Source: CBFFRJ01 sp963530515
GTDB taxonomy: Bacteria; Pseudomonadota; Gammaproteobacteria; Enterobacterales; Enterobacteriaceae
DNA: 64,000 bases
Assembly (NCBI GenBank): GCA_963530515.1
Contig: CAUSEC010000012.1
Span: forward strand, 62,001 to 126,000
Direction: 5' to 3'
In this document: in pieces, positions 27,238 to 35,935 of the stretch
Layout: each line of letters begins with the position of its first letter
How positions within the stretch are numbered: the stretch's first letter is position 1
The notes under the pieces: model-generated
The model's database searches: none
What the model was told of the DNA's origin: nothing
What the model saw: only the letters and a program-made list of their open reading frames with translations
Translations under genes and position numbers: made by a program

Positions 27238-27897
27238 ATGCCCGGGCGATTTGAACTGAAACCTACCCTGGCGAAAATCTGGCACGCCCCGGACCATTTT
27301 CGCATTCTGGACCCGCTTCCGTCATTGCACCGTAAGGGGCTGATCCTGGCCTTCCTGATGGTGGTCATTGGCATTCTTTTACCCTCCGGGAACGATGCTC
27401 CGCCACCGGCCTCGACCGCCGGGCGAGAAGCCCAGCTGGATATTCAGTCACAATCTCAGCCCTCATCCCCCGCGCTGACCACCCCACCGGTACAGAATCA
27501 ACCCTCGGCACCACTGGTGAATGAGCCGCAGCAAAACGTGCCGCTTGAGCCGGAACCTGTCCAGGAACAGCCGCAGGAAGAAGTACAACAAGCACCGCAG
27601 CATACTGCCGCGCCGTCTGCAGGCGGCATTGAGCAACAGTGGCGCACATATCGGATAGAACAGGGGAAAACGCTGGCGCAGGTCTTCCGCGATCACAATC
27701 TGCCCGCAACCGATGTCTACGCGATGGCAAAAGTGGAAGGTGACGGGAAACCGTTGAGCACATTGCAGAGCGGTCAGATGGTGAAGATTCGTCAGAACGC
27801 TAACGGTGTGGTAACAGGCCTGACGATTGAAGGCGGCAACGGCCAGTCCGTGCTCTTTACTCGTCAGCAGGATGGCAGCTTTATTCGCGCACGTTAA
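27238..27897 (+). CDS. ytfB: YtfB, OapA-domain cell-division protein
   Basis: A 219-residue membrane-anchored protein. The N-terminal cytoplasmic segment (MPGRFELKPTLAKIWHAPDH) is followed by one transmembrane helix near residues 37-52. A Pro/Gln-rich periplasmic linker of about 80 residues comes next, then a C-terminal OapA domain (about 135-219) that binds glycan. E. coli YtfB localises to the division site and affects cell shape when overproduced. The ATG at 27238 has the strong Shine-Dalgarno AGGAGGAAA; the upstream in-frame ATG at 27142 is not conserved. The linker is longer and more Gln/Pro-biased than in E. coli. Confidence 0.92.
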   Translation: MPGRFELKPTLAKIWHAPDHFRILDPLPSLHRKGLILAFLMVVIGILLPSGNDAPPPASTAGREAQLDIQSQSQPSSPALTTPPVQNQPSAPLVNEPQQNVPLEPEPVQEQPQEEVQQAPQHTAAPSAGGIEQQWRTYRIEQGKTLAQVFRDHNLPATDVYAMAKVEGDGKPLSTLQSGQMVKIRQNANGVVTGLTIEGGNGQSVLFTRQQDGSFIRAR

Positions 27898-27951
27898 ACG
27901 CTGCCCGCTTCATCCCCGGCGGTGAAAAGACCTGCCGGGGAGATTCCATTC

Positions 27952-28887
27952 TTATCGGGTTTTCGCGACCTTGTTTACCCACCAGATACCGGAGCAGACC
28001 AGCACCAGTGCCAGCGCATATTTCCACTCGAAGATGTTCTCGCCGAGGAAAATAGCGGACAACAGCGCGCCAGAGACCGGGATCAGGAAGTTAAACGGCG
28101 CAATCATGCCAACGCGGTTGTACTTGAGCAGTACACTCCACAACGCAAAGGCAACGGACGAGAGTAGCGTCAGATAGCCAAGAATCATCACCGACGACAC
28201 CCCATGTACGGTGAGTGAACCGCCGCAGGCATAGCCGCCAAGTGTCAGTACCAGCCCGCCAAACGCCAACTGATAACCCGTCATCACCATCGGGTCCACC
28301 GTCTGCGAGAGACGTTTACCGTAAAGCGTCGCGGCTGACAGAATAAACGCCGCCAGCACCACAAACCCATCGCCCATCAGACTGAAGGTGAAATCGAGCG
28401 ATCCGCTGCTAAGGTTAACGACCATGACGCCGGTAAAGCCCAGGATGCACCCGAGGCTTTTGTTAAAGCTCAGTTTGTCATTTTGATAAATGAAATGCGC
28501 CAGTAGCACGCTAAAGAAGGTGCCGGTCGCATTCATGATCGAGCCTTTCACCCCGGTGGTGAACGCGAGGCCAACGTAGAAGAAGACGTACTGAAGAGAA
28601 GTTTGCGTTAGCCCAAGCACCGCAACCTGGCCAAACTGGCGAGGGGAGAGGCGACCGAGCGGCTTTCCTTGCGCCAGCATAAACAGCAGCAGCAAGAGCC
28701 CGGCAAAGAAGAAACGGTAGCCCGCAAACACCACTTTGGAGGGGATATCGTCCACTGCAATCTGGAAAATCTCGTAGCCGCTTTTTATCGCCGGGTACGC
28801 ACTTCCCCAGAGTAAACAACAGAATGCTGCGCCTGCGTATGCCGCATTTTTGCGTGCGAAAAGCGGTGCAGGGAGTGCCGTTTCCAT
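27952..28887 (-). CDS. DMT (EamA) family transporter
   Basis: A 311-residue inner-membrane protein with about ten hydrophobic helices in two EamA repeats (for example GAAFCCLLWGSAYPAIKSGY and SVAFALWSVLLKYN). It resembles the PecM/YdcZ-type metabolite exporters; the substrate is unknown. The ATG at 28887 (METALPAPLF) follows GGAAATAAC; another in-frame start lies at 28911. E. coli K-12 has no gene at this place between ytfB and rplI, so it looks like an accessory insertion. Confidence 0.85.
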   Translation of the reverse strand: METALPAPLFARKNAAYAGAAFCCLLWGSAYPAIKSGYEIFQIAVDDIPSKVVFAGYRFFFAGLLLLLFMLAQGKPLGRLSPRQFGQVAVLGLTQTSLQYVFFYVGLAFTTGVKGSIMNATGTFFSVLLAHFIYQNDKLSFNKSLGCILGFTGVMVVNLSSGSLDFTFSLMGDGFVVLAAFILSAATLYGKRLSQTVDPMVMTGYQLAFGGLVLTLGGYACGGSLTVHGVSSVMILGYLTLLSSVAFALWSVLLKYNRVGMIAPFNFLIPVSGALLSAIFLGENIFEWKYALALVLVCSGIWWVNKVAKTR

Positions 28888-28982
28888 GTTATTTCCATAT
28901 ATTAAAATCACGTTTTAATTTCGATTATCGCGGAATCGACGGGGAATGGGAATAGCGAGGGAAACGCCAGTGGGCAGAAAAG

Positions 28983-29012
28983 CAAAACGCCGGCACAAGG
29001 CCGGCGTTTTTA
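28983..29012 (-). terminator. Terminator of the rpsF-rplI operon
   Basis: On the minus strand AAAACGCCGGC pairs with GCCGGCGTTTT and ends in a T-run, 20 bases after the rplI stop. Confidence 0.9.
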
Positions 29013-29031
29013 CGCAACGTCAGAAACTGAA

Positions 29032-29481
29032 TTACTCAGCAACAACGTTAACGGTCAGTTTAGCAAACACTTCGCTGTGAACCTGGAAGTCCACTTCGTG
29101 CTCACCAGTGGTACGCAGAACGCCGTTCGGTAAACGAACTTCGCTCTTAGCCACTTCAACGCCAGCTGCAGTTACAGCGTCAGCGATGTCGCGAGTACCG
29201 ATGGAACCGAACAGTTTACCTTCGTCGCCAGATTTAGACGCGATGGTGACGGTTTCCAGTGCGTTGATTTTCTCAGCGCGTGCGTTAGCAGCGGCCAGAA
29301 CGTCAGCCAGTTTGGCTTCCAGTTCAGCACGGCGTGCTTCGAAAAACTCAACGTTTTTCTTGGTAGCTGGAACAGCTTTACCCTGTGGTACCAGGAAGTT
29401 ACGAGCATAGCCCGCTTTAACGTTTACCTGATCACCCAGGCTACCCAGGTTTGCTACTTTATCAAGCAGAATAACTTGCAT
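29032..29481 (-). CDS. rplI: 50S ribosomal protein L9
   Basis: A 149-residue ribosomal protein of the large subunit: two globular RNA-binding domains joined by a long exposed helix (about residues 40-75). The N-terminal signature VILLDKVANLGSLGDQVNVK is typical. Last gene of rpsF-priB-rpsR-rplI, 41 bases after rpsR, followed by a strong terminator. Length and sequence match E. coli L9. Confidence 0.98.
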   Translation of the reverse strand: MQVILLDKVANLGSLGDQVNVKAGYARNFLVPQGKAVPATKKNVEFFEARRAELEAKLADVLAAANARAEKINALETVTIASKSGDEGKLFGSIGTRDIADAVTAAGVEVAKSEVRLPNGVLRTTGEHEVDFQVHSEVFAKLTVNVVAE

Positions 29482-29522
29482 TACCTTATCCTCTTAAAGT
29501 CGTATTAATGGACCGTGCCCGA

Positions 29523-30069
<547 letters not shown>

Positions 30070-30075
30070 CAGAAA

Positions 30076-30471
30076 TTACTCTTCAGAATCCCCAGCATCA
30101 GAATCATCTGCGGTTTCGTTTGCGAAATCATCGCGACGCTCACGGCGCTCGTCTTTCGCTTTAACCATCGGAGATGCTTCGGTAACTGCGTTTTTGGTAC
30201 GCATAACCATGCTGCGGATAACGGCATCGTTGAAGCGGAAGGTAGTTTCCAGCTCATCGATCACTTCCTGCGGCGCTTCAACGTTCATCAGAACGTAGTG
30301 TGCTTTGTGCAGTTTGTTGATCGGGTAAGCCAGCTGACGGCGGCCCCAGTCTTCCAGACGGTGGATCGTACCTTCTGCACCAGTGATGGCAGCAGAGTAA
30401 CGCTCGATCATACCCGGAACCTGTTCGCTCTGGTCAGGATGGACCATAAAAACGATTTCGTAATGACGCAT
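30076..30471 (-). CDS. rpsF: 30S ribosomal protein S6
   Basis: A 131-residue small-subunit protein (MRHYEIVFMVHPDQSEQV). The acidic tail (EETADDSDAGDSEE type) carries the terminal Glu residues to which RimK adds further glutamates. First gene of its operon, preceded by AAGGAGC and a structured leader. With S18 it forms the operon's likely feedback repressor. Confidence 0.98.
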   Translation of the reverse strand: MRHYEIVFMVHPDQSEQVPGMIERYSAAITGAEGTIHRLEDWGRRQLAYPINKLHKAHYVLMNVEAPQEVIDELETTFRFNDAVIRSMVMRTKNAVTEASPMVKAKDERRERRDDFANETADDSDAGDSEE

Positions 30472-30511
30472 CGAATTGCTCCTTACGGATTATTCAGCCT
30501 CCTGTCTGGGT

Positions 30512-30555
30512 CAGCCGAGGCCCATGGAGGCAAGGAACGTGTTAAAGGTCGGCTG
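30512..30555 (-). promoter_or_regulatory. rpsF leader hairpin, S6:S18-binding type
   Basis: On the minus strand CAGCCGA (30549-30555) pairs with TCGGCTG (30512-30518), closing a 30-base interior that contains GGCCTC and CCTCCATGG runs. A conserved hairpin of this kind with a CCG motif is the known binding site for S6:S18 autoregulation in rpsF leaders. The assignment here is by position and stem. Confidence 0.6.
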
Positions 30556-30569
30556 AAAAATGACGCGCC

Positions 30570-30598
30570 ATAATACTTACCTCCCCCCTCAAACTCAA
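30570..30598 (-). promoter_or_regulatory. rpsF operon promoter
   Basis: Minus strand: TTGAGT (-35, 30593-30598), exactly 17 bases, TATTAT (-10, 30570-30575). The leader from about 30562 to the ATG at 30471 contains the S6:S18-type hairpin. With yjfY upstream sequence this accounts for the gap 30472-30814; nothing else was seen there. Confidence 0.7.
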
Positions 30599-30814
30599 GC
30601 AGATTGCGCAAATAATTCGCACTAACCGCAAAGCCGTCTCACATCACCGAATTAAACTTAAGGCAAACCGCATCACGGCAAATTTTTGAACGACTGCATC
30701 AGAAATGGTCGCGATACGTTTTGGCGGGAAAGCGTAAACTTTATGCATACCCAAACACAGGGACGAACGCATGACCTGACGGTGATAAAGTCAGTTGTTG
30801 TGGAGCATAACACC

Positions 30815-31087
30815 ATGAAAAACATCGCAATCTTATTAGCCATGCTGCTGCTAAGCACCAGTGCCACAGCGGCAATCAAAATCAACGCTCAGCAGGCCCG
30901 CAACATGGACGACGTACAGAGCCTGGGCGTGGTCTACATCAACCATAACTTTGCTCAGGAAAATGAAGCTGAGAAAGCGTTGAACAACGAGGCCAATGCG
31001 CATGGGGCGAAATATTTTCACGCTCTGATAATGCATGAACCAGGCAGCAATAACAGCCTGCACGCCAGCGCAGAAATCTACCGTTAA
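30815..31087 (+). CDS. yjfY: YhcN/YjfY-type periplasmic protein (DUF1471)
   Basis: A 90-residue secreted protein with a clear signal peptide (MKNIAILLAMLLLSTSATAA) and a small DUF1471 domain (YINHNFAQENEAEKALNNEA). Proteins of this family appear in stress and biofilm responses, but the function of YjfY is not known. The start at ATG 30815 follows GGAGCATAACACC; the longer frame from 30686 lacks a leader-like N-terminus. Related paralogues bsmA and yjfN are further along. Confidence 0.9.
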   Translation: MKNIAILLAMLLLSTSATAAIKINAQQARNMDDVQSLGVVYINHNFAQENEAEKALNNEANAHGAKYFHALIMHEPGSNNSLHASAEIYR

Positions 31088-31161
31088 TTGTTGTAAAGCC
31101 AGCGTACCAGTAAGGACGATTGCAGCCCCGGACGAAGAAGCGTACGTACGGGGCGCCTGTC

Positions 31162-31848
31162 TTACTCCTGCCCGTAATACGCATTCGGGCCATGCTTGCG
31201 CATAAAATGCTTATTCATCAGATAGTCATCGATCGGCTTTGACTCTGGATTAATGCCACGGGCGATCCAGGCCATTTTCGCCACTTCTTCCATCACCACC
31301 GCATTGTGTACGGCATCTGTTGCATCTTTCCCCCAGGCAAAAGGGCCATGCTGATACACCACAATACCGGGCGTGTGCAGCGGATTGCGGTCACCCAGGT
31401 TTTCAACAATCACCTTGCCCGTATTCAGCTCATACTCACCCTCAACTTCTTCTTTTGTCAGGCCACGAGTACAAGGAATATCGCCAAAGAAGTAATCGGC
31501 ATGCGTAGTGCCCATCGCCGGGATCGGAAGTCCCGCCTGAGCCCAGGCCGTGGCATGGGTAGAGTGAGTATGGACAATTCCGCCCAACCCAGGGTAACGC
31601 TGGTAAAGTTCCAGATGCGTTAAGGTGTCCGAAGAGGGACGGTACTGCCCTTCCACCCTGTGCCCCTCCAGACTCACCACCACCATGTCATCCGCTTTCA
31701 TCGCCTCATAGGCCACACCACTGGGCTTGATCACCATGACCCCACGCTCCCGGTCTATGGCACTGACGTTGCCCCAGGTAAAGGTCACCAGTCCATAGCG
31801 TGGCAGATCCATATTGGCTTCAAACACCAGCTGTTTCAGCTTTTGCAT
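31162..31848 (-). CDS. ulaF: L-ribulose-5-phosphate 4-epimerase UlaF
   Basis: A 228-residue class II aldolase-fold enzyme. It converts L-ribulose 5-phosphate to D-xylulose 5-phosphate, the last step of L-ascorbate catabolism before the pentose phosphate pathway. Zinc-binding histidines lie in HTHSTHATAWAQ (near 95) and VYQHGPFAWG (near 170). The ATG at 31848 overlaps the ulaE stop (ATGA), giving the E. coli length. Another ATG lies one codon upstream. Sixth gene of ulaABCDEF. Confidence 0.96.
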   Translation of the reverse strand: MQKLKQLVFEANMDLPRYGLVTFTWGNVSAIDRERGVMVIKPSGVAYEAMKADDMVVVSLEGHRVEGQYRPSSDTLTHLELYQRYPGLGGIVHTHSTHATAWAQAGLPIPAMGTTHADYFFGDIPCTRGLTKEEVEGEYELNTGKVIVENLGDRNPLHTPGIVVYQHGPFAWGKDATDAVHNAVVMEEVAKMAWIARGINPESKPIDDYLMNKHFMRKHGPNAYYGQE

Positions 31849-32702
31849 CATGCCGCCTCCACAACACCGGCGCATGACATCCGCGCCTTCACCCAGTCTC
31901 GTGCTTTCGATACTTCCTCCACCGGGTTTTCTGCAGTTTCACTCCACATCTCAATCAAGTACGGGCCGCTATAACCGCTTTCCCGCAGCGTACGAAAGCA
32001 GCGTTCAAAATCCACCACACCCGTACCGAAGGGGACGTTTTTAAAGACGCCCGGTCGCGTATCTTTTATATGTACCGCCACGATATGGCCAATACCGGCC
32101 TGCAGTTCCATCTGCACGTCGTTGTCCCAGGCCGACAGGTTGCCGATATCGGGATAGAGCTGGAACCATGGATTATTCAGATAATGCGCGTAGCCAAGGG
32201 CTTTACTGATGGAATTCATCAATGGGTAATCCATGATCTCCATAGCCAGCGTCACCTGTGCACGGCTCGCCATGTCGACGCTTTCTTTTAATCCGTCACG
32301 AAAACGACGCCGGGTTTCGTCGTTCGCCTGTTGGTAGTAGACGTCGTATCCGGCAAGCTGAATGACACGGATGCCGGTGTCCTGAGCAAACTGGATGGCT
32401 TTACGCATAATTGCCAGCCCTTGCGTACGGACGGTGTCGTCTTCACTGCCTAAAGGGAAGCGACGGTGCGCACTGAGACACATCGACGGCACCCTCACTC
32501 CGGTCTCCGCCACCGCACGCACCAGTGCCAGCCGTTGTTCAGCACTCCAGTCCAGCCGTGCCAGGCGTGAGTCGGTTTCATCAACCGACATTTCCACGAA
32601 ATCAAAGCCCAGCGTTTTCGCAAGCTCAAGTCTTTCCCGCCAGCACTCCCCGGGCGGGAGTGCTTTCTCATAGATGCCCAGCGGATTATGTTTCGATAAC
32701 AT
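31848..32702 (-). CDS. ulaE: L-xylulose-5-phosphate 3-epimerase UlaE
   Basis: A 284-residue TIM-barrel (AP-endonuclease-2-like) enzyme. It turns L-xylulose 5-phosphate into L-ribulose 5-phosphate. Conserved metal ligands lie in AMEIMDYP (Glu155 region), DIGNLSAWDND and HIKDTRPG. The start is at ATG 32702 (MLSKHNPLGIYEKAL) by match to E. coli. It sits nine bases after ulaD and overlaps ulaF. Confidence 0.96.
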   Translation of the reverse strand: MLSKHNPLGIYEKALPPGECWRERLELAKTLGFDFVEMSVDETDSRLARLDWSAEQRLALVRAVAETGVRVPSMCLSAHRRFPLGSEDDTVRTQGLAIMRKAIQFAQDTGIRVIQLAGYDVYYQQANDETRRRFRDGLKESVDMASRAQVTLAMEIMDYPLMNSISKALGYAHYLNNPWFQLYPDIGNLSAWDNDVQMELQAGIGHIVAVHIKDTRPGVFKNVPFGTGVVDFERCFRTLRESGYSGPYLIEMWSETAENPVEEVSKARDWVKARMSCAGVVEAA

Positions 32703-32711
32703 CCCCACTCC

Positions 32712-33365
32712 TTAGCCCCAAAGCTGGGCAATTGAGCGCTTGAACTGACGAGCGGCATCAACCGGGTCTGCGGCATCGCGAATGCTGCGTCCTGCAATAA
32801 AGACGTGAATTGGAATCCCTTTGAACAGGGGTAAATCTTCCAGCGCCAACCCACCGGTGACGGTCACCTTGAAGCCCATGTCAGCCAGTTTTGTGACCGC
32901 ACTGATGTCGGCGTCGCCCCAGGCTACACCCGCTGCCTGTGCATCGCGGCTGCGGTGATAGACCACCTGCTGGATGCCCGCATCCCGCCACTGTTGTGCC
33001 TGCTCCCAGGTCCAGTAGCCGGTCAGCTCTATCTGCACATCGCCGTTAAACTCTTTCGCCACATCCAGTGCGCCTTTGGCGGTGTTGATATCCGCACAGC
33101 AGATAACCGTGACCCAATCAGCATTAGCTTCAAAACACATCCGTGACAGGATTTTCCCGGCGTCGGCAATTTTGGCATCGGCCAGCACAATTTTGTGTGG
33201 GTAGAGTGCCTTAAGGTCGCGCACCGCACGGACGCCTTCGCCCACACATAAAATGGTGCCAACTTCGATAATGTCCACCTCTTCGGCAATCAGACGGGTG
33301 GTTTCATAGGCATGAGACAGCGTCTGGTTATCCAGGGCTACCTGTAACATCGGTAAATCAGACAT
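32712..33365 (-). CDS. ulaD: 3-keto-L-gulonate-6-phosphate decarboxylase UlaD
   Basis: A 217-residue member of the OMP decarboxylase suprafamily. It decarboxylates 3-keto-L-gulonate 6-phosphate to L-xylulose 5-phosphate using Mg2+. The catalytic DxKxxD motif appears as ADAKIADAG (near 62-70) and the phosphate site as VTVTGGLAL and FIAGRSIRD. The ATG at 33365 follows AGGAGCAATC; the ORF extension into ulaC is not used. Nearly identical to the E. coli enzyme over long stretches. Confidence 0.96.
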   Translation of the reverse strand: MSDLPMLQVALDNQTLSHAYETTRLIAEEVDIIEVGTILCVGEGVRAVRDLKALYPHKIVLADAKIADAGKILSRMCFEANADWVTVICCADINTAKGALDVAKEFNGDVQIELTGYWTWEQAQQWRDAGIQQVVYHRSRDAQAAGVAWGDADISAVTKLADMGFKVTVTGGLALEDLPLFKGIPIHVFIAGRSIRDAADPVDAARQFKRSIAQLWG

Positions 33366-33378
33366 GATTGTTGCTCCT

Positions 33379-33846
33379 TTACACTGACGTCGCCGTGGCG
33401 CTATCAATTAAATCGAGGACGTCCTGCGCCGTGCGACAGGCGCGCAAACGGTCAAAATTAGCGTCATCGTCAAACAGATTGACGATTTGCATGATGCCGT
33501 CTTCCTGATGGGTACGCGCATCAACGGCCGCCAGGGTGATGAGAATATCCACCGGATCGTTATCTTCGTGGTTAAAGACCAACGGCGTTTTTAACGTCAC
33601 CAGCGCAAAACCATTTTTCTTCACACCTTCTTCCGGCCGACCATGAGGCATCGCCAGCCCTGGCGCGATAACGAAGTAGGGGCCAAAGCGCTCAACGCCA
33701 TCCAGAATGGCCTGGTAGTAACGCGGTTCAACCACGTCCGCCGCTTCAAGGAGATCGACGCCTATTTTCACGGCGTCTTGCCAGGTGCTGGCCTCTGCCT
33801 GCAGGCGAATCGCATTGTTCTGTGCCAGTGAGTCACGTAATTTCAT
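33379..33846 (-). CDS. ulaC: Ascorbate PTS component EIIA (UlaC)
   Basis: A 155-residue cytosolic phosphocarrier. It takes phosphate from HPr on His68 (LAMPHGRPEEG) and passes it to UlaB. It belongs to the mannitol/fructose-type EIIA fold. The ulaD start lies 13 bases downstream and the ulaB stop nine bases upstream. Length and active site match E. coli UlaC. Confidence 0.96.
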   Translation of the reverse strand: MKLRDSLAQNNAIRLQAEASTWQDAVKIGVDLLEAADVVEPRYYQAILDGVERFGPYFVIAPGLAMPHGRPEEGVKKNGFALVTLKTPLVFNHEDNDPVDILITLAAVDARTHQEDGIMQIVNLFDDDANFDRLRACRTAQDVLDLIDSATATSV

Positions 33847-33855
33847 GGCGAATCC

Positions 33856-34161
33856 CTATTTCACATCCTGCGCAAAATGTGTGTTGATCACGTCCATCAA
33901 CTTCGGCCCAAAATCTGCCGCAGAGAGCATGTTGCGAACGCCCACCACGTGCTTGTTACCGGTGACTTCAATTTCCCCCGCGACGTGGGTGGAGGCGATA
34001 ATGATGTCAGCACCCGAGAGCTCGCTTTTGTATTCACCTACCGCGCAGCTGTTTACCGTGTGATTAACGCCCTGCTGGGTCAGAAACTGGTCAACTTTCA
34101 TCTTCATGATCATTGAGCTACCTTGCCCACAACCACATACAGCCAGAATACGAACGGTCAT
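33856..34161 (-). CDS. ulaB: Ascorbate PTS component EIIB (UlaB)
   Basis: A 101-residue phosphocarrier with the P-loop-like active site around Cys9 (AVCGCGQGSS), which passes phosphate to L-ascorbate during transport. Position 11 is Cys where E. coli, as I recall it, has Asn, giving an unusual CxC next to the active site. The start is at ATG 34161 (MTVRILAV); two extra Met codons lie just upstream. Confidence 0.95.
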   Translation of the reverse strand: MTVRILAVCGCGQGSSMIMKMKVDQFLTQQGVNHTVNSCAVGEYKSELSGADIIIASTHVAGEIEVTGNKHVVGVRNMLSAADFGPKLMDVINTHFAQDVK

Positions 34162-34175
34162 CATCAAACTCCTTC

Positions 34176-35570
34176 TTAAGCAGAGTGTTCTGTCAGTTGT
34201 TTTTCCGCGTCTTCTTCAGCACGCAGGGTGCGCCCGGCGAAGAACATATAGATCAGCGCAATCACGATAATCACGCCCATAAACCACAGGCCAAGGGTCA
34301 TACCCTGCATCATCGGCGGTGCCAGAATTGACCAGTCGGCCATCCCCATCCAGGCACTCATACCGGTCAGTTTCACTGCCCAGACGCAGCCGAAAATTTC
34401 AATCATGCCCATGACCAGGCAAATTTTGAGCGCCGCGCGCCAGCCACCAAAGTGATTAGCGAAAACGCCGATGGTGGCGTTGGAGAAGAACATCGGAATG
34501 AAGCCGGGGATAATCAGGATGGAGGAGCCGCAAGCGATCAGAATGCCGACCGCAATCAACTGGCCAATGGTGCCCCACATAAAGCCCCAGACCACGGCGT
34601 TCGGTGCGAAGCTATAAATAGCAGCGCAATCTATCGCCAGCACGGCACCAGGAATCAGACGCTGAGAGATACCATTGAAGGCTTCGGACAGTTCAGCCAC
34701 AAACATGCGTACACCCTGCACGATGATGAAAATCGCCACGGCGAACTGGAACCCGGTTTGCAAGATGTAGACCGTCCAGTGCACTTTCCCCGCCATGAGC
34801 TGAACGGTATTGATGCCAAAAGAGAGCAGGATCGCCCCGAAGAAAACTGTCATCACAATGGCGGTGGAGACGATGTTGTCGTGGAAAATATTCAGCCAGC
34901 CAGGCAGCTTCAGATCTTCCACACTCTCCTCTTTTTTCCCCAGGTAGGGTGCAATTTTGTAGGCCACCCAGGAAGCAAACTGCTGCTGATGCCCAATGGA
35001 AAAGCCGCAGTTGTCTGTTACCGCCTGAGTCGGTTTGTACATCATGTTGGAGGTGATCCCCCAATACAGCGACACCAGTACGGCGGAGCAGATAATGGTG
35101 GTCCACATCGGGTAGCCGAGAATAAAGAAGAAAACCGCAATCAGCCCCGCCTGCTGGAACATGATGTGCCCGGTGAGCATGATGGTGCGAATACCCGTCA
35201 GGCGCCGCAGTAACACATAGATAATGTTCAGCGCGAGTGCCAGCAAGACGGCATAACCAACCCAACTGTAGGCGTCCCCCATGCGTTCAATCGTGGCCAT
35301 CATCGATGCATAGGTGTCCGAGATGGCACCGTTAATGCCATAAACCTCTGACATTTTAGCCACAACGGGTTTGAACGTACTGGTCAGGATCCCCGACCCG
35401 GCCTGCAGCAACATAAAACCGATGATGGTTTTGATGGTGCCTTTAACAATCACGCCGACACTTTTTCTCAACAGGATGTAGCCAATGCAGGTCACGATCC
35501 CCAGTAACAGCGGGGCATTGGTCATGACCTGATTGAAAAAAATAGTGAAGGCGTTGTAGAGGATCTCCAT
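34176..35570 (-). CDS. ulaA: Ascorbate PTS permease EIIC (UlaA)
   Basis: A 464-residue inner-membrane transporter with about 11 hydrophobic segments, which moves L-ascorbate across the membrane as it is phosphorylated to L-ascorbate 6-phosphate. The sequence is typical of the AG superfamily EIIC (GFMLLQAGSGILT; IPGFIPMFFSNATIGVFANH). First gene of ulaABCDEF and directly downstream of the UlaR-controlled promoter region. ATG follows GGAGCAAGTT. Confidence 0.96.
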   Translation of the reverse strand: MEILYNAFTIFFNQVMTNAPLLLGIVTCIGYILLRKSVGVIVKGTIKTIIGFMLLQAGSGILTSTFKPVVAKMSEVYGINGAISDTYASMMATIERMGDAYSWVGYAVLLALALNIIYVLLRRLTGIRTIMLTGHIMFQQAGLIAVFFFILGYPMWTTIICSAVLVSLYWGITSNMMYKPTQAVTDNCGFSIGHQQQFASWVAYKIAPYLGKKEESVEDLKLPGWLNIFHDNIVSTAIVMTVFFGAILLSFGINTVQLMAGKVHWTVYILQTGFQFAVAIFIIVQGVRMFVAELSEAFNGISQRLIPGAVLAIDCAAIYSFAPNAVVWGFMWGTIGQLIAVGILIACGSSILIIPGFIPMFFSNATIGVFANHFGGWRAALKICLVMGMIEIFGCVWAVKLTGMSAWMGMADWSILAPPMMQGMTLGLWFMGVIIVIALIYMFFAGRTLRAEEDAEKQLTEHSA

Positions 35571-35636
35571 AACTTGCTCCAGTCAGAAAGGTGCGTCATC
35601 TCCACGACGCAGCACAAGGTGTAAATTAACTCTATC

Positions 35637-35651
35637 AATCAAAATAAATCA
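35637..35651 (-). promoter_or_regulatory. Candidate UlaR operator, ulaA side
   Basis: AATCAAAATAAATCA, the exact reverse complement of the 15-mer at 35899-35913. It lies 67 bases before the ulaA start. Confidence 0.6.
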
Positions 35652-35671
35652 CAAAAAGATTGCTTTTGATT

Positions 35672-35693
35672 ATTTGTGATGCATCACGCAAAT
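35672..35693. promoter_or_regulatory. Palindromic site in ula control region
   Basis: ATTTGTGATGCATCACGCAAAT is a near-perfect palindrome around TGATGCATCA. It contains CRP-like half-sites (TGTGA, TCACG) but with a 4-base spacer instead of 6, so it may be a degenerate CRP site or a distinct operator. Confidence 0.45.
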
Positions 35694-35898
35694 TATTTGC
35701 TCAATGCTGAAACAGCCTGCAATCCTCTACGAGGAGTCACGTAAAAATCATTTATATTCATAACTATAAATAAAAAACCCTTTTATGCCGCCAGATACCT
35801 CCCCTACTATCCGGCTATAAACCCGTTTAGAAATTCTGGTTTACCCTCTTGCTGTCGTGAAAAAACTATGAAAACATAAATCACAAGTTATCAATATT

Positions 35899-35913
35899 TG
35901 ATTTATTTTGATT
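35899..35913 (+). promoter_or_regulatory. Candidate UlaR operator, ulaG side
   Basis: TGATTTATTTTGATT, an inverted exact copy of the site near ulaA, 262 bases away and 23 bases before the ulaG start. E. coli UlaR binds several operators here and forms a loop with IHF help. The 365-base gap 35571-35935 is otherwise AT-rich promoter sequence with no gene. Confidence 0.6.
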
Positions 35914-35935
35914 ATTAACGGTAAGGAGTGGCACG

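Noticed and set aside
35672..35693. Standard CRP site in the ula region
   Set aside because: Half-sites are right but the spacer is 4 instead of 6 bases; kept only as an unassigned palindrome.
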